64,000 nt of DNA from Vandiemenella viatica. Its lineage: Eukaryota; Arthropoda; Insecta; Orthoptera; Morabidae. The DNA lies in contig JARYHS010013631.1 in NCBI GenBank assembly GCA_031002005.1, forward strand, positions 62,679,832-62,743,831. Direction: 5' to 3'. A program made the position numbers and the translations under genes. Shown here piece by piece: positions 1 to 12,707 of the stretch (position 1 is the first letter of the stretch; each line of letters opens with the position of its first letter). The notes under the pieces are model-generated. The model searched no databases. It saw nothing but the letters and a program-made list of their open reading frames with translations, and was not told the DNA's origin.

Positions 1-226
1 ATCATCTTCTACAGATGATCTTTTAAGGGTGGCATGACTATAAAGCCCACCCTTACCCGACTCAAGCCTCCCCCCCAACGAAAACCGCTCAAGGCCCTCC
101 CCCAAACGAAAACCGCTCAAGCCCACCCCAAACCAAAATCTGCTCAAACTCCCCCCCCAAATCAGAAACCCACTCAAGCCCCCCCCCCCAAAAAAAAAAA
201 AATCCAAAATTCTGGATCCACCACTG
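1..226 (-). repeat. hAT-type MITE, 5' part cut by window edge, with C-rich tandem repeats
   Basis: Tandem units of about 25-30 bp, each a C-run followed by AAACGAAAACCGCTCAAG-like sequence, fill positions 50-200. The right end reads TGGATCCACCACTG, whose reverse complement starts CAGTGGTGGATCCAG. A second copy with both ends lies at 35579-35773 and has an 8-bp TSD, which places the family in hAT. The proline-rich ORF read across this repeat (34-264) is a by-product of the C-runs, not a gene. On the minus strand the repeat is G-rich. Confidence 0.7.
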
Positions 227-1919
227 TTAAGAGGTATTCAAAGTTATTGATCGGTAAGGGATAGTTGAAAATATTTACGTATTCAAACGTTTCTATTAAT
301 AATTTTCATTTGCATAAACACCATGTTTAGCAGAACTAGAATGGTTTAATCATTTTTAAAGTTGAACACCACAGTGTTCTTATTTGACTAAAAAACAATA
401 AATCAGTGGTCATGACATTACGGAACAATTTTTTAATAAATTAACATTATTAATTAAAATAAACGAAGAAATCGATTAAATATTCTTAAAAACCTTAATC
501 GATTATAATTAATTCAATTAGCTGCAATTGTGCCCTTTAACGTGAAATGAAATAAAACTGAGTCAACTTCAATGTGTCCAACGCAGTAAAAGTAAATACT
601 ACTGAAATAAGGTAGAAATATATTTCAAAAAGTGTAAGTTGCTCAGTTTTTGAGTTATCATCTTTTCATTAATTGAATCTGAATTCTACTGAACCAATAG
701 AAAAAAGAACCACTAGAAAAAACACCAGCCACTAAAAGCAATATTTCTCCACTAAGAAGGGGGGTTGAAACCACCAGTTTTAGTGGAAATTCCACTAAGT
801 TGGCAACACTAGTTGTAATCCAAGACGGAGTGTGTGTGTGGGACAAGTCGATCGACTTAATTGTTGTGTTCAGTCAATTGTTTGGCTTGAAGGCATGAAT
901 GATTTTCCGTGCGTGTTCCTACTTGGCGTCCAGCAAAACGGTGTGTGTGTGCGCGTACTTGCGTCTTGCATTACGTCTTCTTAGTAGAGAATGACTGATA
1001 TTAGACTACTGTCGCATGAATTTCTAATTGAATTTATTGATTTTAACAGACAAAATGAATATCTGTGGAAATTCGAAAGTAAAGATTATTTAAACAAACA
1101 GAAAAAAGTGCTGCATCTGATATTCTTATCAATAAATTGAAAGAAGTTGTGAGCACGCAAATAAAGAAACTGTTATTAAAACAGTGAATTCATTAAGAAC
1201 TTGTTTTCGGAAGGAACAGAAGAAATATAATGAATCGCGTTGATTGGGTGTGGTATAGAAAAGCCAAATTTGTGGTATTTCGACAAGTTGCTGTTTCTTA
1301 CTGATCAAGAAAAGCCAAGACAGGATGGCATAGACAACATTAAATACAAAACAGCGGGTTCAGTTAATGAGCTATGTAACAAATCTAATTTTATTAGTAA
1401 ACACAATTATGGACATAGTTACATTATACATATAAAATGTTAAACTATACTTGCTGAAGTTTTAGTATCATGAAAATATAATAAAAGAGCCCAAAATGGG
1501 TTCTTTATTTTGAGAAGGTTAGGTATAGGTTTTAATTGGCAAAAGCCATGTTATCTTGCTAATGAACCTCTCTTTCACACAGTTAAAATATTCCAAAATT
1601 GATGTGACTAAACTGTGCTCGCTTCAAAAACCACTATTTTCACCATTTCTGTTCCTTTTTTTCTTTCTAATTATCAGAACAATAGCCGCAGTAACAACTA
1701 ATTTCTACGAGTCAGCCATATTGACATTTAGCAACTGACAGCAAAATGAAGTAGTAGACGAAGTGTCTGTGGGCCAAACTGCGTTCCGTCAAATGTTCCG
1801 TCTTGCATTACAACTTGAGACTACACAAGCCAAACTATCGACAAGCATGAGTGTGTATGGCAGGTTTAAGACATACAACTAGTTTACCAGAGTGTTGATG
1901 GTATTAAGTTTCTGCTCGT
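227..1919. other. AT-rich unique DNA, no gene seen
   Basis: Mostly AT-rich with short spurious ORFs. Positions 690-826 hold a cluster of CCACT/AGTGG motifs ending in TTGGCAACACTAG, which resembles the inside and end of a DNA-transposon MITE, but no target-site duplication is evident. A TG-rich patch lies at 829-842 and 940-955. Confidence 0.5.
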
Positions 1920-2150
1920 CTATGGCTTTATGCCTCGTCGATATCGAGGTTATTAGAGGCAGGAAAGTACTAGGGGCAAGAAACGGGAAGGAATTTGGCC
2001 AAGGCCTTTTGAAGGAACCATCGGTATGCACATCGAGAGATTTCTGGAATCCATGGCAAACGGGAATCTAGCTGACCGGATGGGGATTCGAACTCGCGTC
2101 CTCCTGAATGTGAGAGCGAAACATTACTGCTCACCCAATACGCTCGCTTG
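1920..2150 (-). mobile_element. tRNA-derived SINE (family I, subfamily A)
   Basis: Reverse-complemented SINE: tail hairpin first (TGCCTC ... GAGGCA on the element strand), then the conserved body, then a tRNA-like head whose B box reads GGATTCGAACTC on the plus strand at about 2093. Diverged and without a clear TSD. The tail stem differs from the usual CGCCTC/GAGGCG by a compensatory C:G to T:A change. Confidence 0.8.
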
Positions 2151-2400
2151 CTCCTCCTTCATTACATCTCAAATTTTAGTGTCAACCATAAGCTTTCAAA
2201 CTGTGAAAACTCCATCAAACTATGTTGTGTGTTATGCCCAATCATCCGTAAAAGAATTTGCTATTCAGAAGCATTTGTAATTTCTTGCTTTGGTGCAGTG
2301 GATTAAGTAATATCTCTGATTTTAATTTAAACTCCAAAGTTTCAAACTGTGTAAACTTTATCAAACTCTGTTCAGTACCTTATGTAATACTGGAACTATT

Positions 2401-2562
2401 TTTTTTCCTTTCGGCGTTTATGCCTCGATGGCGTAGAGGATATTAGGGGCTGGAGACTGACGGCGCTAAGGGACGGGAAGGAATATGGCTATATCTTCTG
2501 GAGGTAACAACCTAGCATTCGACCTGAATGATTTCGGCAAACCATGGAAAACTAAAATCTTG
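2401..2562 (-). mobile_element. SINE family I, 3' fragment
   Basis: Contains the degraded tail (TTTATGCCTCGATGGCG), the GGGAAGGAATATGGC segment and the CATGGAAAACTAAAATC segment, then stops before the tRNA-like head. Heavily diverged. Confidence 0.6.
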
Positions 2563-3460
2563 ATGTGCATTCCCCCTTGTTAAGAATTAAATTAATTTTT
2601 ATTTGCATAAATTACCAATAAAAATATTATTTATCATTAAAATTGGTGATATGAGGAACCGAGATGTTGCTTTGCTCATTAACAACACCGTTGTACCTAC
2701 GGTTGACACTAATATTCGTTTATTACAAAATTATCCTTCAACAAATCTTATTAAAATTGTATGACACAATTAAAAAAATATCTTAAACTCCAATAATGGG
2801 TCTAAGAGTTTGCTATTTGTTCATTCATTAAGCTCAGTGGGGCAATGAGTTTTACTCTAGGGTGACGCTGGGTTGATCAGTACGATAATGATTTGCGGTG
2901 ATCAACATACCGGTAGGGGGGGGGGGGGAAAGGAATATTACCATCTAGCAGAAGGCGTTAAGTCTGCTGCCCGCAGTCGTTTGATACGATGATTCCATTT
3001 TGTGCTAGCCGTCAGAGATCTACGTCCACTCGGATAAAGACATGGAACACAAGAGCAACCACACACCGCACCGGCGTTATACCTGTGGTCAAACGTTTTG
3101 GCGGGTCTGTGTAAACGCGCTGTTGCCGTACCTGGGAACAATCTCGCTATGCGCTCTCGTTCTATCACTAGAAAATTCCAACGCCGAGGGGCCTGTGTTG
3201 CCTAGTACGAGCGACAACAGGTCGCAACCCAACCCCAAACCTTCCACCTCCCTATCAATATACAAAAAATGTGTGAACCTGTGAATGGGAATTAGAAAGT
3301 GTGTCAGTGTGACGGTGAGCGTGCTCGAGAGAGGATATTTTGATTTTTAGTGATGTGCGATTTTTACGTGCGATATTAATTCGTTTTAGTTATTTATTAA
3401 TTACAGTAATTTACTGTAATAAAGTGTAGTATTTTATAATTGGGATGATTTAGCAAGAGA
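2563..3460. other. Unique DNA, no gene seen
   Basis: Contains a G-run at 2916-2929 and a GC-richer stretch at 2940-3250 with overlapping ORFs on both strands (2938-3168 minus, 3042-3284 plus). Neither shows a recognisable domain, so I do not call a gene. Confidence 0.4.
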
Positions 3461-3864
3461 ATGGTGCTACTAAAAATGGATTCTTGGGAAGATACTTATT
3501 CTCCTACTAGAGGTGTTTCGGGACTAACGACTCCAACAAAACGCACGTCATCAACAGTAGAAACACCACAGCTGAAGAAGATAACAGAGTTTCGCCGGCA
3601 GAATAAATCTATCATTCACTATGTATACAAATATTTCAAACTTCTTGTGGGCAATGATGGTGAAATTTTTTCATCTACATGTACGCTGGTGAGAAAACAC
3701 TTGAAAAATATGGACATACTTGATAGTAAAAACTGTAGTGATTTGTTACCGCAAAAAAATAACCATACTGCGAAAAAAAATTAGGGAATGTACAGGCTAT
3801 TTGCGCTGCAGCTTGTGATGTCGGTTTGAGAACTGTCCAGCGCGTGTGTCGTGAGGGAAAATAA
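3461..3864 (+). pseudogene. HTH DNA-binding protein fragment with frameshift
   Basis: An ORF of 107 codons starts with ATG at 3461 and stops at 3784 just after a run of eight A (3773-3780). In another frame the reading continues through LGNVQAICAAACDVGLRTVQ and RVCREGK to a stop at 3864. The segment DVGLRTVQRVC resembles the recognition part of a helix-turn-helix as found at the N-terminus of some Tc1/IS630-type transposases and of related insect DNA-binding proteins. The upstream part (residues about 50-75, IIHYVYKYFKLLVGND) fits a conserved helix before such HTHs. No DDE catalytic part follows, so this is either a transposase N-terminus that lost its catalytic region or an isolated exon with a slip in the A-run. 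Family assignment is inference. Confidence 0.45.
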
Positions 3865-5104
3865 CCTACTTTTGTTTCTCGAAATAAAAATATGAAACAA
3901 TACAGCACTCTAACAAAGCTTTGCGACTTTGACAGGGACATTGTCAGGAGGAAAGTACACTAATTTTACGACAGTGATGAGTGGTAATATATAAACAGAT
4001 AATTTTGTCGTTAATTATACAATTTTTTCAGTGCAGAGGATAACAAAATAAAATTTTGATTTTAGTTATAAATTTACAAACTGAAAATAAAATTTAAAAT
4101 GTGAATTTTTAGCCACAAATAAAAGAATAGTATTTCCAAAAGTTTCCTTAGTCTGTCGAGAAAGTCTTTTATTTTTCTGCGCAGGTAATAGAATAATAAA
4201 TAACAGGTCTTTTGAAACCTCCAATTATATTAAAAGCATCTGCAATGACATAACTTTCTCAACGAAATGACATGCATCAATATTTTATCACAGAATAGTG
4301 ATTATAAATTACTAAAAACACGTTAAAAACTATTTCTACTAGTAAAGAGGTGAATACAACTGTTACTCGCACGGCCTGACAACGGCGCATTTGACGCCAC
4401 CCGCCAAAAGATTTGTCCACAGTTATAGTCCCTGCACATCTCTTTCTGCAGGCTGGCCACGCACCCACCACACAGCTCGCAATCCACTGTACCATCCCAC
4501 ACCGCGTCACCTCAGCGGCAAGCTGCGTCCTTCACTGAGAGCTACTCGGCCCAAGGTCAAATTCCGTAACTCAGCCGGGCAGTTACATTACTCTATTGCT
4601 CGCATTCTGCCCAACTGTGCGAGCTACGGGTCCAGCTTCTCGCAGATATATTTCGATGTAGTGTGGCAATACACTACAATCTCGAATTGTCGAACGAGGA
4701 TTTGTACCCGCGTCCTCCTCAATGCCGAAAGATACAAATAAAATGCAAATCTGAGGTAAGGAAGGAAGTAAAACAAATTTGAATACGAAAAAATTCCACT
4801 GAAAATAATAGATGTCGCGTCGCATTTTCTAAATTCTAATTCATAGATCAATTTGGAATAGGGGAGCCTGAGAAAGTAGCCTGGGTAACTACAAGCAATT
4901 ATTTGTTAGGAAGGAATTTTCGCTAAAAAATTGCCAGTTTTCACCACTCTGGATGCCGGCTGTGGAACTTTCAGCAGCCCAAAGTTGCTTATCTTCACCG
5001 GTAATTTTGGTGATTTACAATATATTGATGGGAGAGGTTTAAAAAAAAAAAAAAAAAAAAAGACAACCTAGACAACTTCTCTCTCGCCCTCAGTCTTGTA
5101 GGTG
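3865..5104. other. AT-rich unique DNA, no gene seen
   Basis: ORFs here (for example 4391-4741 plus and 4277-4510 minus) lie on both strands of the same GC-richer patch and show no domain. Positions 4690-4730 (GTACCCGCGTCCTCC, AATGCCGAAAG) may be a worn SINE head on the minus strand. An A-run of 21 bases lies at 5040-5060. Confidence 0.4.
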
Positions 5105-5290
5105 AGGGAAGGTTTGATGATCTGCCCAGCATTCGAGATTTTGTTCTTCCACGGTTTCCCTAAATCTGTAAGGGCGAATACTGTGAAGGTACCTTCAAAA
5201 GATTATGGTTCAGTTCTTTTTCGTTCCTTGTCCCCAAACTATCCCAAGGCTGTAATAACCTCGCCGTTGACGATCCGTGAAGCCATTAAA
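5105..5290 (+). mobile_element. Very diverged SINE family I relic
   Basis: Scattered matches in the correct order to the SINE body: CCCAGCATTCGAGATTTTG, CCACGGTTTCCCTAAATC, ACCTTCAAAAGATTATGG, TTCGTTCCTTGTCCCC and AACCTCGCCGTTGACGA. No TSD can be recognised. Confidence 0.5.
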
Positions 5291-6401
5291 AGTTTTCGTG
5301 CCCAGTCTAACTTGAGCTTAGACTTCGCAATCCGCTTTCAGTCCACGTAGTTCGATCTCGGTACGTACCGTCGGGTCATCTTGTTTTCCTGTTGACACTG
5401 ATTCCTCACACCTTCTTATGCTGTATATTAGTCGGAACAGCAGAGATAAACGAATATCAAGCATAATCATCAATTATGTAAGTAATTATAGCTTCGTATT
5501 TGAGCGTTTAAGCCGCACACTCTTCAATTATGGTTTTACTTCTATTTGTCTGTATAGAAAGCTTACTTATCCCTTTGGAAGAACGAGTTGGTAAACTTTC
5601 TACAATAAAAATACGAATGTTCTATAGTTTTATTTTTCTGTTTGTTCATGTAGAATTAGAAGATTTCTAGCTGCCATTTTTATAATAGGAAGTAGGTGAA
5701 TATTCTAAAGCAAAGGGCTCGCAGTAGAATGGGTACATACATACGAAATCCAACTTACTCGATAAGAAGAACCTGACTTCGGCTTTTGAGAAGTGAATCT
5801 TCAGTATATCTCCATTCAGTCAGCAAAATCTTTATATATATATATATAATCTCCACGATCTACATATATGTCACAAACCAGTTTGACGAACTAGAATAGT
5901 AGTAGTTCATAAGTGAATTGATTAAAAATTCCATAATTAATTTCTTACGATAGTAAAAAATTCTAAACAAATTTAACTTCTATTGGCGACTGATTCCAAA
6001 TATAAGCTTACAATTCTTAATCTGATTCTCCTCTACATCGCTTTTCTATATAGTTTTGAATTTCTTCCTCTGAGAACTGTATTTTTGTCCTACCATTGTC
6101 AAGTTTTTACAGTTATAAGTAAAAAGTATCACTTTTTTTTCGAACGCAACTTTAAAATACAACAATCTAGTTTTCAGGTGAAAGCCGATACCAACCTCAT
6201 ATCTCACCAATATCTGAATCACTATAGACACGACTGTAGTAAATTCGACCAAACATTTTTTTGTGTACCACATCATGAAAATGATTTTGAATCAAACAAT
6301 GTTTAGTTTATTTGCAATACACGTACGTAACTTCGCAAACTGCTAGAATATAAATCTGTTCCACCCATCCAACTTGAAAATACCATCACCAAAATATGAT
6401 T
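5291..6401. other. AT-rich unique DNA, no gene seen
   Basis: Low-complexity AT DNA with a short TA microsatellite at 5832-5848. The 107-codon ORF at 5983-6306 is AT-driven and overlaps a minus-strand ORF. No domain is recognisable. Confidence 0.4.
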
Positions 6402-6615
6402 TTTTTATTACTTATGGCTTTACGCCTCATCGACGTTGAGATCAAAAGAGGCGGGATGGGACTGGGGACAAGGAACGGGAAGGAATTCGGCCATGACCTT
6501 TTGAAGGAAGCATCTCACATTCGCCTGGAGTGATTTGGGGAAACCATGGAAAACCCAAATCTTGATGCCCGGTGGCGTCCTCCCGAATGCGAGGCCAGAA
6601 CGTTAACTATGGATT
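6402..6615 (-). mobile_element. SINE family I (subfamily A), head damaged
   Basis: Tail hairpin on the element strand reads CGCCTC ... GAGGCG, followed in reverse by GGAAGGAATTCGGCCATG, the CATGGAAAACCCAAATC segment and a shortened tRNA-like head (GCCCGG then a gap, then CGTCCTCCCGAATGCGAGGC). The B box itself is deleted at about 6571. Confidence 0.8.
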
Positions 6616-8548
6616 CGAAGTATGTACTTCCTGATTCTGCTAGGATCTTGTTTGGTCTGGTCAGAACTGGTTTTATCTTGGTGAGCACTCTGAAATTCCC
6701 TTGATGTAAGTCAGCTGAATGTGAAAGAATAAGCACTTATATGTACTAACCAAAAATTCAAAAAGATTTCAACAAACACATGCCGACAAAAGCAACCGAA
6801 ACACGATGACAAAAGTGGATGGAAATGAAATGTTTGCGCAGTGTAGGAAAAAAATGAGCCGCGTCCGTACGGAGGTTCCAGTTGCCATAATATTTACTCA
6901 TTAGCTTCCACGTAATTTACAATTTAAAAGTTCACAGAATTTGTATGCAGACTCCTTATGCCGTGATGTCCGCTTCCATGTTGTTGGTTGGGTTCCTTGT
7001 CGGTTCCAAAGACACTACAGTGTATTAATTCGGATTAACGAACAGGGAAGGTAGGCAGTCGGATCAAACATCATATTTAAGAACTGTTGTTTTAATCTCA
7101 ACAGGAACTTATAACCACAGTTAAAAATTTGATCATCAGAATGAAGTGTACGCTGTATGGAGAAAATGTTGTGTCAATGAGATTTACCCATTGGTAAAAA
7201 TTTGTATCTGCGTTTTAAAATCTGTTCTCTGTAATCTGTTAGTTTTTTTGTTTCCCTATAAAACATTTAAAAATAAGAATTTCATTCCAACAAACAAATT
7301 ATCGAAAATATGTTGCATTCTTCATTCCTAAATCGCAATACATTAAAAAAAAACAAAAAAAAACAGTGCATTCAAAATAAAATTTCAGTTTACTAATAAT
7401 AAAGATATCAAAATATAAGATTTTTGTCACAATAATAATCACTCCAAACATATAACTCCTAATTTTAAAACCCAATATTACATTTCCAATAGTGCCTAAA
7501 GCGAATGAGTGTACTAACATAAAATTGTATCAGTCTAAATCTAAGTCAGAAAATACTGTGTACAGGAAAAAATGCTGTACATGTTGTGAGGCGTAGCTGC
7601 TTATTTGTCGCACTATTTTCTCTACTCCCTTCCTTAAGAAGTATTGTAGTACGTGACAGTATATCCGCACACAGCCTGACGCACAATTTTTATTTTACCT
7701 TATTCCCTCTATATACTTACCAGATATTAACCGTTATTCAAATTGCTTTTGGCTGGCTTTAAATATCTGGTTCAATCCGATACCTTAACATCTGAAAATT
7801 CTTTAATGTCATTGAAGTTTTCATTCATTTATTTACTTTCTAGAATAATTCGTTCAGTTTCCTTATATCACTAAGCATACAATTTATTGTTGTAATTCAT
7901 ATTAACAAGATAATATAACAATTAATACTTATCTTCGCTTATTTTCATGATGCTCTCCTTATTATCACACAATGTCTTACAAACCATACATTAATTCTCT
8001 ATCATTATTTCATCGGGATGTATACTTTACACTGAGCATTTAGACACTACTTATCATATTACAACTTGATTGAGAGTTTCCTCTTTCATTTAATTTATAA
8101 CCTGTGCATGCTTTCATTAACACTATTTCTTTTTCGACTCTTCTCCTCATCTGTTTTTTATCGGTTTTTTTAATACTCTGCACTGCCTTTAAACTAAATT
8201 ATCAAAGTTAAAAAATACATACTAAGTGACCTCACAAAATTTCAAAATATATTTAAAACGCAACCCATAATTTCCGGTAAGGACTATGTAAGTTACAATA
8301 TGGTTAAATATTTTGATTATACGATGCGCGTTCGCAAAGTAAGAACTAATTTCGCACACGCTACGCTCAGGTAACGCCATAGTAATGACTCGGCCATCAG
8401 TTGATTATTGAAAATATAGGTCAATAATTATGTACATTATAATGTTCTTCAATAATGTATTGCTTTTCTGCATTACTTTAAAATGACGTTAAAATAAATA
8501 ATAAAAAACTCACCAGCCGCGCACTGAAATCGGTGGTAAGATTTTTTC
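6616..8548. other. AT-rich unique DNA, no gene seen
   Basis: Short overlapping AT-rich ORFs only (for example 7146-7331 plus, 7299-7520 minus). No repeat recognised apart from short A/T runs. Confidence 0.4.
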
Positions 8549-8841
8549 TTGCTCAAAATGTTCGTGCCTCTGAGCTTCATAGAGAAATTTTTGAAATTTA
8601 AGACGAAAATATCACGAGTGAGGGAAATTGTCTATATCAGATTGTCACTGGTGATGGAACGTGTATTGTGCGTCAACCCCTTAAAGTAAGCATCGGACTT
8701 TACAGAGGCGTTACAGTGGTTGCCGATGTGCAGGGATGGTTTAACGGATAAGCGGTTAGTTTCTTCAAAGGAGGAATGGCAAGAATGATTTCACGGTACG
8801 ACCAGTGCGATAATAAAAATGGGGACTACGTGGAAATTTAG
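8549..8841 (+). pseudogene. Mariner transposase relic (middle deleted)
   Basis: One frame reads RASELHREIFEI, a stop, DENITSEGNCLYQIVTGDG, then TCIV, and after a gap GWFNG, a stop, AVSFFKGGMARMISRYDQC and DNKNGDYVEI before the final stop at 8839-8841. IVTGDGT matches the mariner first-aspartate motif (TGDETW) with two changes, and ISRYDQCDNKNGDYVE matches the mariner C-terminus. The region with the second and third catalytic residues is missing, so the two ends were joined by an internal deletion at about 8670-8730. Two in-frame stops and the missing catalytic core make it inactive. No terminal inverted repeats identified. Confidence 0.7.
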
Positions 8842-9879
8842 AGTGATCTATGTATTAACATTTAGGCATAAAGATATTTTATAAAAATTCTTTCCATTTG
8901 TTTATGTAATGAATCGGGTTTTGCATTGTGGACGCAACTGATATAACACTAGTAATCAGAAGATCATATATTAAAACACAGTGCACGCTAAAAAACACTT
9001 TTACCATGCAGCAAGTAATTTTAGATAATTTAAAAGATGAAGATAATATTCATGACTTACTGTGCGAGCTAGCATTTTGTAAATGAGAATTGTTACTGCA
9101 GTTGACCACCAGTAACACTGAAGTTATGTTAATCTCTTTAAATTCTTGGAGAGTATATAGACATTTCTAATTCAAATACTATAACAAATACTACATTTGA
9201 GCAATAATTATTTTATTAAACTGGTTGAATGTTGCTAATGTAATGACACATTTCTTGTGTGCGACTGGTAAGTCCTAAAATTAACTGTAGAAGTAGTAAT
9301 GTGTATGAAAGGAGAGTCTGTAGCGACTACGTTGAATGCAGACCAGTGCTGTTAGCCCGTACCTGGCTAGACTGGACTATTAACGCATTCCGGACGTCGG
9401 GGCACGGGAGATTCAGTGCAGTCAGCAGACTCTATTCAGGTACATCGACCAATGCAGCGGGTAGCAGCACACCCAGGCCCTCTGAGGCGGCATCTCAAAT
9501 ACATTGGCTTACCGAAGCATGTCATATAACCAGGATACGGAACTGCCAGACCTTTGAAACATCCAGCTAAAAGCTGGGCAGCTAAAAAGTGCTAATCCAA
9601 TCATCATATTCACTTGCGTATTATATTCTGTAGTTGTTCTTCGCTTTGTAACGTGACGAGCTGTCGCCACGTTCTAATGTGCATTTTATTATATAAATCA
9701 TAATGTTAGAGTAATTTACATAAATCTTTGGCGACCACCTAAATAGATTTTTGTTGTAATTTCCTAAAGTACGCAAGATTCCAAGTGAGGACTGTAATGC
9801 AATGGTGAACATTCAGTGTACCTTGTTAAAGCGAATATTAAAGAATTATTGAGCTGTGTAGGCTTGAAGCTAATCGTGG
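8842..9879. other. Unique DNA, no gene seen
   Basis: The 103-codon ORF at 9259-9570 lies in a GC-richer patch (9290-9570) but shows no domain, signal peptide or repeat that I recognise. Elsewhere AT-rich. Confidence 0.35.
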
Positions 9880-11120
9880 TCTTCCCTAGCCACGGAGGCA
9901 GGAAATCAGGGATAAAGGGTTTTGCCAGCTTTCACCGTGGGATGGGGAGCCCACAACAGGCCACTGCCCCGGTGCGAAAAACCCGCCACCCGAATACACT
10001 CTCACCCCGGCGAACTTAGCCGAATATGTCCGACCTCTGTGATATACGCGGGGCAAATAAGATATCGGGGATATCACGTGACATTAGGTGCCAACCTGAA
10101 GATCCAATCCAAATGAGCATATAACTTAAAATCTTGGGAATTTACTGTTGAATGTGATCTTCGAGACTGCAAGGGGGTGGAGCCAGAAGTTTTCCTTGGA
10201 GACCGAAGAGCGAGGAGCTGGATATTTCTACATTCGATTCTATGCGAGTCTAGTCTGATGTGGACTCGGAAAATTGGCTTCTCTCGCCAACTGCCGCTGT
10301 ACGACTTCTGGCTGCCGGCTTGCTGGAGCAGGCTTATCACGGCGACACCGCCAGTAATGCGATGATGCGCGTTAACAGACAGGACGTGTCTGTAGCTTCC
10401 TTGTGAGACAGTCTCACATACCGTGGGTCATCTCCGAACACAGCAGATATCAGACGCAGAACTACAATGGTAACTTATTACGACCAAGCCATCTGATTGT
10501 AATCGCCAATGATAAGAAAATAAATGTCATATTGTAACAATTTTCCTAAATTCCAACTTACATCGAGATTCTTGCAAAATTAATAAATTTTCACTCCTTC
10601 ATAAAAATTAAAATTAAAAATCCCCTTTATTAATCATAAAGGTATGAAAGATAATTGTAACGTAGTTTGCCCACTAAGGCAACCACTACAGATTCCACTA
10701 AGTATCAATAATAGTCTGTAGTTTCAATGATCTAGGGACGGAATATCTACTGATTGCACAGTCTAGCCCCCTAATTTAACCCGAAAATGATACTGAATAT
10801 AAGGAATCCCTAGTTTAACCTACTCTAGGTGGTGTAGGTTAATTGCGAACAGCCATCTACGGAAAGTAGCTTACATACTTCACTTGCCTAAACCCAGCTT
10901 TGTTAGAGGTGAAGAACGGGTTGAAGGCTTATAGTATGTACAATAATCCTTCTGTAATATGATTTGAATTAAATGGCTGTCCCTCTGTTTCTCACAAAAT
11001 GTAATAATTTATTTTTTTGTGTCAAAAACGCTGCTTTTACAATTATTAGAAACAGTATTAACAATAACAGAACAAAACAGAAATATAGAAAGAAAATGAT
11101 ATCAATCAACACCAATGAAT
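9880..11120. other. Unassigned DNA with a GC-richer island at 9880-10350
   Basis: The island has overlapping ORFs on both strands (9816-10019, 9922-10116, 10177-10365 plus; 9886-10077, 10074-10340 minus), none with a domain. From 10660 to 10740 CCACTAAG and AACCACTACA motifs resemble those at 690-826. Nothing else is recognised. Confidence 0.35.
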
Positions 11121-11644
11121 TTATATTACGAATGACCAAATGTCAGTGGCGTGGAGGAGGTCTTGCAGAGTGCAGATTGATGGGCACTGCGAGAAATTGT
11201 ATAAATGCTGAATGATCTGTTCTGCCCCACACTCACACGCAGTATTTAGAATTTCAAGATAATGCCATCTTGCTAGGTTATCCTTTGTCCTACCCAAACC
11301 ACTTCTCAGCTGATTTAGCGCTCTCCATATCTTCCAGTTGAGATTGCCACTTGGTGGTAGTGCCTCTACAGGAGGTACCCATTGATTCATATGAGTTATT
11401 CTTGCTCGCCACAGATTGAGCCAGGCAACTTTCGGCGGTACATCTAAAGCAGCTGTCATCCTCAGGAAGCTTTTTCTAGATTGCAGCCTTTATGTGGGGA
11501 GTTGATGCCCGAATAAGGGATGAACAGCGTTTTGATTAACCAATGTCTTAATGATTCTAACGTTTCTTTAGCTTCTCTTCTGTTTGTGAAACATGAAAAC
11601 GTTTTGTTTGAAAACCCCTTTGAAACCAATATTGAGTACGGCAA
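11121..11644 (-). pseudogene. Non-LTR (LINE) retrotransposon pol, C-terminal fragment
   Basis: The minus strand carries two adjoining ORFs. The upstream one (11462-11644) ends HKGCNLEKAS and the next (11121-11459, 112 codons) contains WLNLWRARITHMNQW, LNQLRSGLGRTKDNLARWHY and the cysteine/histidine motif CECGAEQIIQHLYNFSQC. R(T/S)G(V/L)GRTK followed by a CxCG...H....C knuckle is the usual C-terminus of jockey-like insect LINE pol proteins. Reverse-transcriptase motifs are absent, so the copy is truncated upstream, as is usual for LINE insertions. Related C-termini occur at 51525-51745 and 61385-61560. Confidence 0.75.
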
Positions 11645-12707
11645 TGTTAAAAAATTCGAGCGTCATTCCGATAATGTTAATTAGCTTAGCAAAAACTGTC
11701 TTGATTTATCGCAAGATCTGGAACATTTTTAAGTCAATGAATAAAGATTAAAGTTTATTGAAATACCGGTTCTCCCTGCACTTCGCGGTATGCGCCATTT
11801 AAACTAAGAGCTCAAATTACAATGGCTATAGTTCATACACGTCTAGTTCAGTCGAACTGGGATAGGTATCAACCGATAAAAAAATCTGTGAAATCACACA
11901 GTCAATTAAAATACCGGGTGCATTATTTAGGACGTGAATTGTGTACAATAATGTTTAAAAATGATACAAAATTTTGGCAAGTCTCCCTGTATGTGGAAAC
12001 AGTACGACAAAAACTACAGAATTTGGTAGACGCGTTTGTCTTAGCTGAGAGAGTACGGAAATGTAACTGAGGTTTACAGGAAGCTAAAAAGATTACCTTA
12101 TCGATGATCCCATTACCAGTGCCCACGCCTTTGCACTAAATTACGACGATACAGCACCCAATAAAAAGTTTGGGAACCTGGAGCGACAGTAAAATGGCGA
12201 TTTTTCGAGAAATATCTGTTTTGCAGCAGCAATAAAAGCACAGGAATCGGTATATCAGAGAAGCGGGTTTCGGACGTGAAGATGGCATTTAAAGGAGGTG
12301 ATAGAGGCATCGCGCCGATTTAGTGGCGATCCACTCCATAGCGGTCCCCCTGATATGCATCCGTCAAAAACGCAGTGCTGGGCGAAGAGGGAGCTGATCC
12401 TTTTCAGACCTGCAAGGCGACCGATTTTGCTTTTGCCTACTACATATACGATAGTTTTGAACAGACAGTTTGAACGTACTTTTTTTTTATTAATTGGAAT
12501 GTAACCTAGAGAGGTTAGTGAATGTTGCTTTTACCGTCGTATGTAATCTTCACTTTTAATTAATTAGTACCTGGATGACCGATCTTTCTTCGGCATCTTT
12601 CGATTTCTGTTCAACATGTAAGATTTTGCGTGAAGTTTAATTAAAGTTAAAAGTTTTTCTTAAAGGCTTCCAGGGCATTTTTAAGAGCACAGTTCTTTGC
12701 AAAGAGA
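11645..12707. other. Unique DNA, no gene seen
   Basis: ORFs at 11822-12070 and 12298-12504 show no recognisable domain. No repeat recognised. Confidence 0.35.

Noticed and set aside
34..264. Proline-rich 76-codon ORF
   Set aside because: It translates the C-rich tandem core of a MITE; the copy at 35579-35773 shows the same repeat with different unit number and no conserved frame.
9259..9570. 103-codon ORF as a gene
   Set aside because: No domain, no start context or neighbouring coding signal; composition alone is not enough.
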